Source of the DNA: Casuarina equisetifolia
Taxonomy: Eukaryota; Streptophyta; Magnoliopsida; Fagales; Casuarinaceae
Reading direction: 5' to 3'
Assembly (NCBI GenBank): GCA_028551475.1
Contig: CM052360.1
Location: 8,048,501 to 8,112,500 of the forward strand
DNA length: 64,000 nucleotides
The notes beneath the pieces were generated by a model. It had not been told where the DNA came from, did no database searches, and saw only the letters and a list, made by a program, of their open reading frames with translations. Shown one piece after another: positions 48,308-61,800 of the stretch. The stretch's first letter is position 1. Every line of letters begins with the position of its first letter. Position numbers and translations under genes: made by a program.

Positions 48308-51300
48308 GCTCGTATGGTCTATAACTCGCATTTCACGAACACCCTTGTCCATTCTAGTATGCATTCCTCGACAGCTTATCTATTTGACTAAAAAACCTGT
48401 GAAGAAACTGTACTAAATATAACAAAAATGTTTAGAAATTTTTGGGAAAATTCTCTTGGTGCTTAACTACTCATTGCATCTTCTCCAGGGATGCCGGGGT
48501 TGTCAAAGTCCAAGAAGAGTCTACATTTGTGAGGCTGCAAGGCTGTCAAACTTTAAGAATGACTTCTGCTGATGATAAGGAAAATAGAATTCTAGATTGA
48601 GGAGCCTCAGCAGCATGCACGAAGAATAAGAAAAAGGAAGCTTTGTGAAATGGTCAAGAAAGGATGAAAGATGAACATTCTTAGATTGTGAATCATCATG
48701 ATGCTAAAAAGGTTTCGCCCAGTTTGACCAAGGATCAATTAACGACCTTCTAAGGATTCTTTCTTAAGAACTGCAGCTGACAAAATGCAGTAGCATGATC
48801 AAAGTGTCCTAAAACCAATAACAAAATTGAACTGGTAAAGTCCAGCCACCTTGCAACCTGTTAAGAATGTAGAATTAGGATTTCAGATGGAATGGGTACG
48901 TAAAATGGACATGTCGAATATGCATCAGAATCACCAGAATTCCGTCTGCTCACAAGGGGCTGGAAGAGGTTTCAAGAAGATATGATTTACACAGATGTTA
49001 TCATTGCTATTATCATCGTAATTGCTGACATCGTCACATGGGTGGAAGGAATAATCTCCGCTATCATCATAGTTCACGGACCATCGTATGAAGATGGAAA
49101 TAATCATCAAACTGAAACTTTCAGGTACTCAACCGGCTATAGTAAATTACTATATTAGGTATCCTATCTTTTATGATAGATTCAATAAGGAATTAGCATA
49201 TGAGATCTGTTGAGTAGAACCTAAAAGAATGATGAACCCTAATTCGAGGAAATCGGAGAGTAATTGATGAACCTGGTAGCACAGGAAAACACCATACAAT
49301 TCAACTACTCATCATCTCTCAAACAAAATTTATTACCATACATACAAATAGAAATCCAGATCTACGTCAAATTGTTTTCTGAAGTTTGCATCAACTCAGG
49401 TTCAAACATACAGCTAAGAAAAGCAGTGGAATCAACAATATTCAGCACAGTAGGTACAGATAGAGAGATAGAGAGAGCGAGAGAGAGAGAGAGAGAGAGA
49501 GAGAGTATCAACAGATTCTCCTACAGCGAACTGGACATACCCATATACCCTGGTTAATTCTTTCATGCCGAAGTCCTTCGATCACCTTAAGAACAGTCCC
49601 ATGAATATCTGCCTCAAACTCTCGTTCGTATTTAAGATAGAAAAAACAAAAGGAACCCCATACGGATAATAGCTCTTAAACTTGTCTGGATTTGTTTGAT
49701 CTAGCAAATAATCGGACCATAACGCTTCAATTCCCCGAGAGAAGAGAAGAAACTACCATGCAAGCCTATCGAAGAAGAAGACCCTTCATTCAAAACAGAC
49801 TAGAAATGAGAGGTAGGGTTTCTTCTTCTTGAGTGAGCCCATCTTCATCTTCTAATCTTCTCTCTCTTCTTTCTCTTTCTTCTAGGTTTGATCCTCGAGA
49901 AGCATGGCGGTTTTGGTGCGCTGGGTCGGTAGTAAAAGATGAGGTGGTGATGATGAAAGTGAGGGACTAATGATGAAACGAAGAGGCGAGCGGACATGAT
50001 GATTGCTGCAAGTCGTGTTTTTTGCGTTGGAGGAAGAGATGAAATTCCAAGTGTTGGAAGGGCCAATTCTCAGAGGCGGTTTGATGGTTAATATTGCTTC
50101 TCCAATGAGATAATTATCTTGAAGCCACCATTGTATCCTCTTTTCTCTCTCCTCATGCCGAGCCCAAGCGCTTCTTCTACTGTGTGTCTGTGAGAGAGAG
50201 GGAGAGAGAGAGAGAGAAAGGTGGGATCTACCGTGATTACCCTTTTATCCAACATAAGTAATGAGATTGTCTGTAACTTGTCAAAGGGGGAAAAAATGAT
50301 AGTACTAGATTGATATTGTCTCTGGAGCATGGTTGTTGGAACTAGCTGTGATGAATGGCTGCCATAAGAACGTCATCTTTTTTCCTTGTACCACTGTGCT
50401 TCCATTGTAGACCATTCTAAAAGTTTTATTAAGTTGCATCCAATAGCTTACTCTTGTAATCTCTAATTTATGAAATTATTCTTGTACCACTCCCTTATTC
50501 TTAATTACTTGCGTCAGTTTCATTTTTCATTTTTTTTTATCACACACACCCAAACTCATGCATTCAATGTTAGATTTAGGACCAAAAGATCTCAAACCAT
50601 GCTAGTTTATCACTAAACTACCATGTAATCTTCTATTTCACAATATTTACCTTGTTTCAGTATAGACTTAATTTTTTTCTTTAATTTTTCATTTGATTGT
50701 TGGGCTAACATTTTTCAGTATAGACCTAGCATCCTTTTTGCAGTCACCGAAAACCTAACATCGTTCAATTCGTTCCGAAAGGAAAAGATCATTTCTTAGA
50801 ACAAGTATAAATAAGCTTGCAGCTATCATATTGATGTTGATGGCAATGGCATTACATGTTGATGACGACAATGTAGGTGAAGATAAGATAAGTTGATGAT
50901 AGTGATTACAAAAATGATGCCATATCGGTAGTCTCAATGATTACGCGATGAAACTTCACACCAAGAAGTGAACAGCATTGCATTCTGTTTTGGCTAACTA
51001 TTTAAGTGGGGGATGATTAGTCTAGTTACTACCGGAAACTTCACAGGTATCAGCCTTAATCTGAGAATACACCAGTGCCTTGTTGTAGCTAAAAATTCCT
51101 CCACCATGAAAGTGCTGCTTGTGAACTTTGACGCAGATTAACATCTTTCAGGCAACTTCTCCCTCATCCTTCCCTGCTGTAGTTTATCATAAATACTGCT
51201 CTTGGTAGTTGATATATTATATTCTTCACCTAGTTATAGGCTTTGCCTTACCTTTTATCTAATTTCATGCGAAGTTATCATTATGTTTGGCTTTGGATTC

Positions 51301-54300
51301 TAGCGCTTTTCCAGACACTGAAGTCGTCTCTCAAAAGCTTAAAAAATATCAAATTTTGTTCAAGCTACCCTTAGAAGACGACCTTCAATCTGTAAGAACC
51401 ACATTTTGTCGTTTTAATAGACCTGGCACAGACAGAGAACTGGCATTACCCGATAAACTTATTGAAGTGACATTTGTTGCCTACACAGGAGACTAATCAA
51501 CTTAAAATCTAAAAAAAAAAATGAAGTTTAAAATGCTATCATGTTGTGCCCTGTCGTCAGTTTTAGGCTTTAATTTTTCTTTCTTAATTTGCTATTCATT
51601 CTATCGAGGTATGCGTTAATGCCCAAACTGGAAGCGAGCATGGTCAGTAAATCCGGCACCCTGTGAATGGCATTGTGAAGTTGCATTATACCCTTGGTAT
51701 TGCAGATTCCAGAATCGAAATCAGAGTGACATGTCGAGATCTTTGGAGTTGGGCTTGCAAGTTGCAGACAATACATGGTAATGATGATAGAACAAGAATG
51801 TTAAGAAGCAAGTGATCACGCCAGTGCAATTTCCTCATTTGTTGGGAAGAAATTTCAAAATTTTAATAGGCAAGATCGGAATCAAATCAACTGCAGCCTT
51901 GCTCATCCACCATCTAGTCAGACTTGTCGGGCACAACCGATATGCCATATATGATGTCCATTTGTGTAAAGTGCTAGATTTCTACTGTTAAACACTACTT
52001 TGCTCAAGAAAAGGTGCAAGAAAAGAAGATTGACAGTATATCCTCTCTTTCTAACTTTATGTTTGACCTAATAAAGTCACGACCTTCAATGAAGTTATAT
52101 TCCCCAACTTTTTGAGGTTACACCTACTGTTTTTATTGAAAAGCCTATCAGGAGTTAGTCTAGTGGGTAATTACAAGGGACATAATTTATCTAACAAGGA
52201 GTGGTTACGTCATTTCATTGATGGGAGTTAAGGCGAAGCAAAAGAACAAAAAGAGCAGCCTTCTTCTCAGATGAGTGGAGGTACTGCCCCAAGCGCCTTT
52301 TGATGCGATGTTCTAGTGGAAACCAAAGTAATGGACGTAAAAGTCAGGTAAAAAAGCAAGTTTGAACTTTCAAAAGAATCGCAATGAATTTCTTACGCAT
52401 TTTTTTCAATCTTCCTGCACACAGGAAAGTGTTCTTCTTCTTTTGCTCTCTTCTGGTTCGACAATTCTCCTTTTTATTAATTGACAATAGGGATAGCTGA
52501 GTTCTATTTGGTGGTGAAGAATTCTGAGTTCTTCAATTACACTGATAGATGCAAAGACAGGAACGGGAACATATATTCCTCCTCGGGGCGGTGAAACAGG
52601 GACTTGACGACGTGATGAATGCTTAAAGTTCATGTCCGTGGTTAAGTCATGGAACTCGTGCCAATATTTCCTTAAACTTTAAACAATCCTATGCAGCATA
52701 ACTCGGCAGCTGGGTACCATTGAAGCCTACGGAGCTCTGCATATGTGTTTGTGTTGACGCACCAAGAAATCTCTTTAACTAGGTGTTTTTTCTGCTTAAA
52801 GTCGCTCAAACTTCACGGAACGTAAAGCGGCATGAATAAAGCCGCTGGAACTCTTGTGGATCATCAAGAACAGCCTGGAAGAGACACCGTAAAGGTATAT
52901 CATATTCTTTGTGGACACAACAGACTCTCTCTTTCCTTTTCTGGTCTGATTCAACCAGAAGCCGTCAGTTTTCATTTGTGCATAGATCTGTTTGAGAGGT
53001 GTATATATATATATTCATGATTTCATGCATTATTAGAGTTCAACTCTCTCTTGAACTCGAAATGTTTTGGATAAGCCCAAGGGTAATTCATGAGAAGCAC
53101 ATGGTAGCGTCCTCTTCCAAGTACCTACTATTGCTTATCTAAAAGCTTTCGTACAGAGGAGGTGGGGATGAATCCAAATTCTCATGCGTAATGATTATGA
53201 CTCCATGTTCTGGGGCAAACAAAAAAGTCATGATCTTTGGAATCAAATTTATTTTATTTGCATATTGGGAAGCCATCAAGCCCCGTAGCGAGGTTTTCTT
53301 CAACCTTCTAGCTGTTGCCCAACTGCAACACGGATCAAAAAAATCAAAGTTTGGGACTTCATGCACGTCAAGTGACTTTTCCAAATACTATGTATGCCCA
53401 ATCACCTTTAGCCACGAGCTCAGTCTCTTTGAGCCTTGACCCATGAAAAGGGGCTCCTAACTCTTCCGCTAATCCGATGACTCCATGTATTTTTTTTCTT
53501 GGAAGGTAAGGATGGGTCCCCTTCCAGGACGCTGCATTGAGAATGTTGGTTAAAGTTGGAAAAATTATCCTCTTTAAAGATAACGTAGGAGCGATAATAA
53601 AGTCCGCTAATTGACTTTTGTCCTCAGTTTCTTCTTTGTCGGCTTCTTAAAGATGCTAATATTTTCTCTTGAGTTTAATATGTTCAGTGATTTTTGATAT
53701 TGCGAACCCGCCTTTTTCATGACAGACAATATTTCTTTATTATCTAATGTTTTTAGAATCTTGTCCATCAGTTAAAATGTATAAATTTTTTTGGTTTTAT
53801 TTTACAGATTTTAATGTGTGTTCGGCATTTCTTTGTACACTTTGTTACTGGGGTATTGAGATATCACAGTGCTTCCACGATTTTAATCATGGATCGAAGT
53901 CTTGTTCAGTCCGACCAAACTACATTGGAAGAAAAAGATGACGAATAATCGCTGTTTTTCTTCGTGTGGTTGGCCGGAAAAGGAGGAAAGGGAAAGGCGA
54001 TGAAGAAAATTTCCCTTCTTGGGGACCATTTTTCGTTTTCCTCCCAGACTTAGAAGGAGCGAAAGGAAGCCGTGAAGGAAAACAGTCATACTATTGCAGA
54101 ATTGACGTGGGAATCGTAAGAATATCATTCCTTCTATTCATTTTCTTCAAGGTAATTCCTTCCATTTAGTTATAATAGTATCAGGTCAGACAAGGAGTAC
54201 GAAGGAAGCCCATACCGCCTATAAGGTGGCCTTAAGAGCAGCCACTGTCGAAAAAAACTAGTCTTTTTTGCTAAGTAAATTCTTGGTACTGGTTGCTTGA

Positions 54301-55280
54301 CAGTGGAAGCAATTTTCCTCTGTGATATAATTCCTGAAGTTGTCGTATTCTCTCTCCACGATTATCTTTTCTCCTTCGTCTACAAATCTCTTTTTTCGCA
54401 ACGCCTTTTTCCATTTGTAACTTAAATGTTCCCACGGATTGTACCCATGACTTTAGCCTCTGCCATATTCCTACATGTTGGCCAGCTAAATCTTACCTGT
54501 TAATATCCTTTCATTTAATATTCCGAGTCATTGCTTTTGCTAGCTTCTTTTCTTTTCTTCTGTCAGATTCTATGGTGTTTGTCGTTTCGGAAATACTGCT
54601 TTATCTCTTGTTGTATTCATCGTAATGGAATCAACAAATTTCATGCCATATTTGTTTCAATCTTACATGTTAGCACAATCAGGACTTCGTTTTTCATATT
54701 TATCTACAATTAGTACTTCGCATTGGCTCAGCAAGCCATATGTACAAATAGGCCCGAAATTATTCCTATTGAAGGACTGAAAGAATGCTTTTATCATCAC
54801 TTTTGACCGGAGCAGTGTATTAATGTAATGACAAGCGGAGGCAAAAGGCTGATCACATTCCCATGTGGGAAACCAATTTCGATTTTTTCCTGGGGGAACT
54901 GAAGGACAAAGGTGCACGTCACCTTACAATAAATTTTCAACTTCTCCTAACAAGTAGGCTGTCAATTAGGTCATCATAGAGACAGCTACTCAATCAAATA
55001 TCAAAGTAGAAAATGCCATTTGCGTGCAATGACCTCCTTCACATCAACTGAGTGGAAGATACGGCCCTTAGTTCAGATCTAGCATGTTTAGGTCTAAAAT
55101 CCAGGGTTTTTAAACGATTCAGTCGTAGTCCCTGCTGGTGGGCACATCTTTCTTTTTTCAAACCAAACAGGCGTTCAAATCGGCATCAATTATTGATAAG
55201 CCAAGGCTACAGGAATGGTCAAGGTGGAGAGTCCTCCATCTTTATCTAGACTTACAGGAGAAAAATCAGTCGTTGAAAGA
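48308..55280. other. Long intergenic tract, no gene recognised
   Basis: Nothing here could be tied to a known family. Open stretches include a minus frame of about 56 codons at roughly 49.58-49.76 kb (LWSDYLLDQTNPDKF) without a start codon, a 69-codon plus frame at 51287-51496, and overlapping frames of 81-82 codons on both strands at 53.1-53.4 kb. These may be exons of an unrecognised gene or debris. GA-type microsatellites occur at about 49470-49505 and 50190-50216. Confidence 0.4.
49470..49505. repeat. (GA)n microsatellite
   Basis: A GA-rich run with one or two interruptions near its left end, uninterrupted from about 49482. Confidence 0.9.
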
Positions 55281-55446
55281 CTAATATCACATGTATGTTT
55301 TCTCTTTCTCCCAAGCTCATTCCCATAGAAATTGAATCTTTGAAAGTTCCTTCACATCTCATAATTCTTAATGAGGAATCTTCTTTGTAAGAAAGAAAGT
55401 CAATTTGCTCTTAAATCGACTTTAAGCATAACTAAGCTTTCTAAAA

Positions 55447-55460
55447 TGGTATCATAACAT
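55447..55460 (+). mobile_element. Primer-site-like relic
   Basis: TGGTATCATAACAT resembles a Met-tRNA primer site (TGGTATCAGAGCAT) at 12 of 14 positions, preceded by AT-rich DNA that could be the end of an eroded LTR on the plus strand. No matching second LTR was recognised. Confidence 0.3.
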
Positions 55461-55779
55461 AATTTCAAATGTAGCATGCATGAACTTGTAAATGATTATT
55501 CTTGTAAGTATTTCCTTATGTTTGGGATAAGTGAACGTGTTGAAAATAGTATTGTATAAATTTCACATCACCTAAACCCTACTTAACAATCCTCTTTATG
55601 AGAAATAAAAACCCTTATATAATTGAGTCTAATTTTTGGGTAAGATTCGGCTTTCTAACAAAAGTCATCATATAGAATTCACTTTTCAACACGGATATAG
55701 AACTAAAACTCCATCAAATCAATTTGTAACCAATTAAAAAATAAAAAAAGCACATTCTCTCTTTTCCACAATCTACATT

Positions 55780-58700
55780 ACAAAGAAAATTAAAGAGCAA
55801 AAAGAAAGATATAATTATAAGTGAAGAGAAAAAGAAAAATTGTAAAGCAAATTTGCAATGAGGTCAAAAAATGAATTGCATTCATTTACTTGTGTATTAC
55901 ATGTTTCTAACTCTTATTTATAAATAAAATCATAAAGACTAATGCCCACTTCTTTATAAGTCTCACCTTATTTTAACTATATCAATTTTACAACATAACT
56001 ATAATTAGTTGTTAATTGTGCAGTTACTTAGGATCTCCTTTGCTATCTTACTTCGTTTGTAACTCAAATACTCTATTCTTGGTATTTAGCAAAGGCTTTA
56101 GTAGTTCCCCTTAAACTTGAAATGGTAAGTCTACGGTTGTTTATGATAATTAGAAGTGAAAGTCATGCAAGTAGTTTTGTAAAAATGTCTGCTACCTATG
56201 TAGTTGAAGGAACTTAGTGTGTAATAGTAAACTATCTTGACACCTTTTCTCATATGAATGGAAATCTACATCTATATGCGTTGTATGATTTTATAGAATA
56301 AAATTCATTTTTAAACATAGTGCTAAGATATTATCACAATATATGTGTGTGTGTGTGTGTGTGTGTTAGGTCGGGGGGAGGGGGGATCTTTATTGGCTTA
56401 CACCTAAGTATTTAAGGTGATAATACAACCATGTTATTTTAGCTTCCGTCGTAGCAAGAGCTCTGTACTTTGCTTTAGTAAAAGAAAAAGCTACTATAGG
56501 TTGTCTTCTTGCACTACTTGAAATACGATTAGACCTAAGAATGAGGCAATATCTTATTATTGACCATCTTGTCTCTTAACAACCACCTTAATCAACATTA
56601 TGAATGTTGAATAAATGAATTGTGCTCTTAGCTTGAATAAGAAGACTAAACCTATTGTTCCATGAAAATAACACATGAGCCTTTCAACTAAGTGGAAGTC
56701 TTGAATTGTTGGTTATGCATAAATTCACATAAGTGATTAACATGATATAAGTATTAGAAAGCACCTACCAAATTTGGAAAACCATTTTTAGCCATAAGTG
56801 CTTTAATAGGTATAGGAGTTGCAATCAATTTACATGAGTCCATGGATGCTCTAGTGAGTAAATCACAAGCATTTGGTCTTTAGGATAAGAGAAGACTATA
56901 GGATTTCTTATAACCTTTATGCCTAAGAAAAAATGGAGATCATCTAAAGACTTTATAGGTAAGACTTACTAAGAAAATGTACTTATAAAGTTCAACAATA
57001 ATTTAAAGCTACTTATTATTATTAAATCATCCACAATATAACTCCTTATTCACTTGTGCTTGGTTGAATTTATTTACTTTAACATTTAAAGTACTTAATA
57101 GAAATCATATTGCATGAGCATCCATAGGGACTATCACAACGCCTTATTTTCAATTAAACAATTAAATTCCCTTTATTTGTACCAATTTTAAGTCAACCAT
57201 TCAATGCATGAGGTAGATTACTGAGACTATCCTTCCCAATCTATCCCTTAGCTAGCATATGGCAACTTTTTTTCATTACGGGAGTAGCTTAAGTAGTGCA
57301 TTAATAGTTAACAAGTTTAAGATTGGGACCTCTATGACTAGTACTTAAAGCTAATCATTTTCCTAAGGTTATAGAATCATTTTGCAAATGTCCCGTGCCT
57401 ACATTATTCCATTGGCTAGAAGTTGCTCACCTTAAAGACCTAATGTGGTTATGAGTATGATTAAGTGCGATAGGTACTTGGTCCTCCAATTTTCAAGGGT
57501 ATTAGGGCACACCCTAGAGTAAGAACCATGTTTTTTCTATTTTTATTTTATTTTATTAAAGATAAACATTGAAGGATCATTTGCATTACAATAGAAATCG
57601 AAGGCAAACAATGATTTTTTAAATCTACCAAACTAGGCTCTCAAGGCTTCTTTAAGCCCGATAACATATGTCTAAGGAGGCATATTGAATTAGGTTGCTT
57701 CGAGTCAATACACAAATCATCGTTGTACATACACTAGCTTAGATAAGAACCCTTACAAAAATGCAATGTTAACATTGAATTATAACCATGGCCATCCTCT
57801 AACTATTGCCAAGGCAAGAACTACACATATTGTCATTATTTTACTACTATACTAAAAATATTCTACTTCTTCCTCTTGATGGTAACCTTTGCTACTAACC
57901 TTGTCTTGAGATACTAATTTGGTTTTAAATTCATTTGCACTTCATAATATGCCTATTTACAATACATAGCATGAGACTCTAAGTAAAATTTCTCTTCAGT
58001 GTTGCCAATTCTTTTTACATAACCTATTTCCATCCTAGATGATTTAATGCTACAAAAATTGATGTTGAGTATAGAAGAGGCAAAATTTGTAATAGTCAAT
58101 GCATTTGTTTTTGCATATAGTTTGAAATCTCCAAACTTGCTATAGGTAGTCTTGGAATAAGACAAAGATGCTCATTGTTGTGAGTGGTTAGCAAAAAGAG
58201 AGGATGACTTTTCAAGAGATGCTATTGTTTTTTATGGTAATAAATAATCTTATAAAGATGGTGTAAGAATAAGAAAAAGGATTGATATTTGTGAGGTAGT
58301 TTTGGACAAGCTTAGAATTGACCTAGGAGAATATGTGTGGGGGAAGTTCAAGATGTTTGATTATTTGATTGCTTTGGTAGTTTTTTTCTTTCTTTTAGAG
58401 GCAAAAAGAGTAAGGATTTTGGTATCTTAAACTTGAGATACTTTGGTAGGTTAGTGATGGTTAATTAATAATCAAGGCCTTAGAATATTAAGAGATTTGG
58501 GTGTTACATAGGTTTATGAGTTGTGGACTTATCTATTGAAACGAATTTCTAGTTTGTGAACAAATTATTTGTTAAAACTTAGTTTGGTAAACAAATAAAA
58601 ATATCTATTTGTCAAAAATTACATGGTGAGAAATGTAGGTTCTTTCAATTGTTCAATGCAAGCAATGATACCTTTTATTGTTAGGCTATATACATAAGTA

Positions 58701-60700
58701 CATGGTAATGACCTAGGAGAGACTTTATCATTGCCATAATATCCTAAACATGGGAAGCATAATCTTACACATAACAACAATAATCAAAAGTTGTTAAAAA
58801 ATGATAGCCATGCTTTTGGCAAAAAATCAATTAATATGTGGTTTTATACCTAAGTTCAAGAATGACAATCTATTTATAAGAAATACTATTGTAAGAAATG
58901 TTTCAACTAGGTATGTTTTTAGTAAAAAGACTTAGAAGAATATTGCTAATCTCATTTTGCTGAGGTATATATGTGCATAAGAATTCTTGCAACCCCATGT
59001 TTCTACGAATAATCCAATAACACATGGGTGATATACTTTTTTCCACTATCAAATTATAAATTTTTTAAAGTACATTAAATTACTTTTTAACCATTGTCAA
59101 AACATAATAAAATATTTAACATAAGTTGGACTTGTGTTTAAGATGATATATCCTTACAAATTGAAAGAGTCATCAACAAACATTAAATAATATCTACAAC
59201 CTTGATTCTAGGTTATTGATGAACAAGTCATTATGGATCTTAAAAATAAGTACTCTTTCTCAATGCATTGAAAGTTCAAATGGTAAATGTTGAGAACTAT
59301 CGTAAAATAGTTAATTTTTGTTTCTTAACAACAATTTGCTTATTTGTGTGAAAATTGTAACACTTGTTTATGTGGATGCCTAATACATACGTGCCATGTT
59401 TCTTGGTTTGTTGTTTGTTGTCATGTGGAAAAGAAGGCTACGTGTTATGTATGTATGACAACATGTAAACTCCTTCATTTATGATTTCCTTGATTGGAAT
59501 TCTCTTGATCTTTAAAACCTTTATGCTAAAAGTTGACTTACTTATAGACAATAATTTTTTTGTGTTTATTGGGAGCAACTAACATACTTTGGAAGGAGAT
59601 TTTTACATAGGTTCCTTTAATTTACCTTGGCTTGTGTGTGTAATATTAATTTTTTCTCCATTTCCTACTATGATGTTGTCATAACTAGTATATAAAACAT
59701 AAAAAGAAAGCTTACCCATTCTATTGTTAATATGTGACGTTGTACATGTATTGAGTATCCATTTTTTGTTCTTGTTATTAGTGCAAAGTTACTAAGAACT
59801 ATGAGACTTCTTGATATTAATAGTTGTTGTTGAAAACCTTGTAGCTTTAAAGTGCATTTTGTCCCTTTTAGAGCATATTTGACATATGGTTGGTCCTTTT
59901 AAAGTTTTTGTTAAGATTTTGTTCTTGTTTCAATTTTGATTTTGATTTTAATTGGACATATTTTGAAATTAAGAGTCCTTATTTTCATACTTTGTGTGAA
60001 TCCTTTACCTTGAGAGGAAAACCTTAGCCCAAGTTTTGATTTCAACATCTTCCTATATTGTGACTTGTCTTCTCATTATTTTGAACAATGTAAGCACCAT
60101 TGTAGTTTGTCCATTACTATAGTTTGCCTACAACATTTATTTAATTTTAAAGTTTAGACTTCATGAAATAAATGGATAATGACTAGTCTACTTCCTATAA
60201 GCTATTAATTTATCACAATGGGTTAAATTATCATAGTCTTAGTGTGTCTTAAGAAGTGCTTGGTGATCACATTTCATACTTGTGCAAAGTTATCATGCTC
60301 AAATGCATTTCCAAGGTCTTCTTCAAACAAGGTCTTGATGATTCAAGACTTGACTAATCCATCACTTTACTCCCAAGTAGTAAAAAGATTGAGTTATTTA
60401 TTTGCAATTAGAGGCAAAGCAATAAACTTAAGAATTATACAAGCTTTAATTAATATAAAAGTTAAAAGAAAAGAGAAAAATGTAATGATGAGTGTTCAAG
60501 CAAAGTTGCATGAACTCAAAAAATGAATTGTATTCACTTGCATGTGTATTATAGGTTTCAAACTCTAATTTATAAATCAAACTTATGAGGATTACATGCC
60601 TACTTCTTTAGGAACTTTAACCATATTTTAACTATCTCAATTTTCATCATAACTATAATTAGTTCTAACAATGTAATTATAGTAGTTAGGATCCAAACCC
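55780..60700 (-). mobile_element. Old Copia LTR retrotransposon, decayed
   Basis: Two related segments in the same orientation, about 55790-56040 and 60440-60700, look like its LTRs. Both share blocks such as AAAATGAATTG, TGTGTATTA, ATTTATAAAT and ATAACTATAATTAG. Between them, on the minus strand, the order fits Copia: gag-like DNA near 60.1-60.4 kb, reverse-transcriptase-like DNA around 57-58 kb, and an RNase H region at about 56.43-56.54 kb with a recognisable KYRALATTEAKITWL motif. The LTRs differ at roughly 20% of positions in the part compared, so it is far older than the copy at 17.8-24.4 kb. It is badly broken throughout. Exact ends and a target duplication were not found. Confidence 0.75.
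56344..56366. repeat. (GT)n microsatellite
   Basis: About 11 GT dinucleotides within the old Copia copy, followed by a G-rich stretch. Confidence 0.9.
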
Positions 60701-61800
60701 AATCTTAGTTAAAATTTACCCATTCTCAAACAATATTTCCCTAAATCAATATTGACATTAAACCTTTCAAAAAAGCAATAATTGATATTATTTCAGCAAT
60801 GAATGCTGAAAAACTTCTAGATTTTATGGATAATTGGTCCCAATTTGAACAATTAATTGATCTCTTAAGAGAAAAGTTAAAAGATAAATTTTGGTGTCAT
60901 ATCCTTAACTCCTTGCATGATTAATTATTAATGGCCCTTACTTAGATTAATTATTAGGAGTATATTGTTGCACTATGGAAATACGTTTGTCCAAAGTTTT
61001 CTAGTGAACTACTGAGTTCCTTTTGTTCCTTCAAAAGTTTGAAGGAAACTATGGTTTTGTATATTTCAAGAAGAAACTAACCAATCTCACTAGAAACTCA
61101 TATCTACTTTAATAGCAAAATTTCATGATAATAAGCCTCCTTTACATGTTAGAAATCACCATATCCATAGTAAATGAGGCTTAGAAAAACCTATAATTAT
61201 GGGCTTATATGATTATAGGCAAGTATGCATTAGGATTGTACAATCTAAGGCTAATTGTGTTAAAGCCTTATCCTTTGACATTAATAGATAAATATATCAT
61301 ACTTTGTATCATTGGTTTGAATTATGCATAAAGCACAAAGATAATAATTTTGCATCATAGTGGGTGATGCTACTAAGGTTAAAGCTAGAATATTAATTAG
61401 CTCACACCTCAAGGAATATTAGCAATGAACTTGGTGAGTTTCTAAAAATGAATGCCCAAGTTAAAAAAATGTAGAGCCCAATTAGTCCAAAGACTGTGGT
61501 AGAACTTAATTTAGAGGAAAATTTGCTAAATCAAATGTGTATCACCACAAGAGGCACCCTCTATTGGCAAAAGCTAGAATATGTTAGAAATGTGGATTTT
61601 CGCAAGTATTTTAGACTACAAGGACATAAAAAAGTGGTATGTAAGAGGAAACAAGAATGAAAATCTAAGCAAGGTCAAAGAAAAGGTAGTAGTCACTACT
61701 ATAAGTAAGCCTATTGTCCCACCTTATGTATCACTTAGTAAACCGCCACCAACACCTTAAGAGGTTTTTTCTCCAAAACCCTCTAGCCGTCACTCCATAT

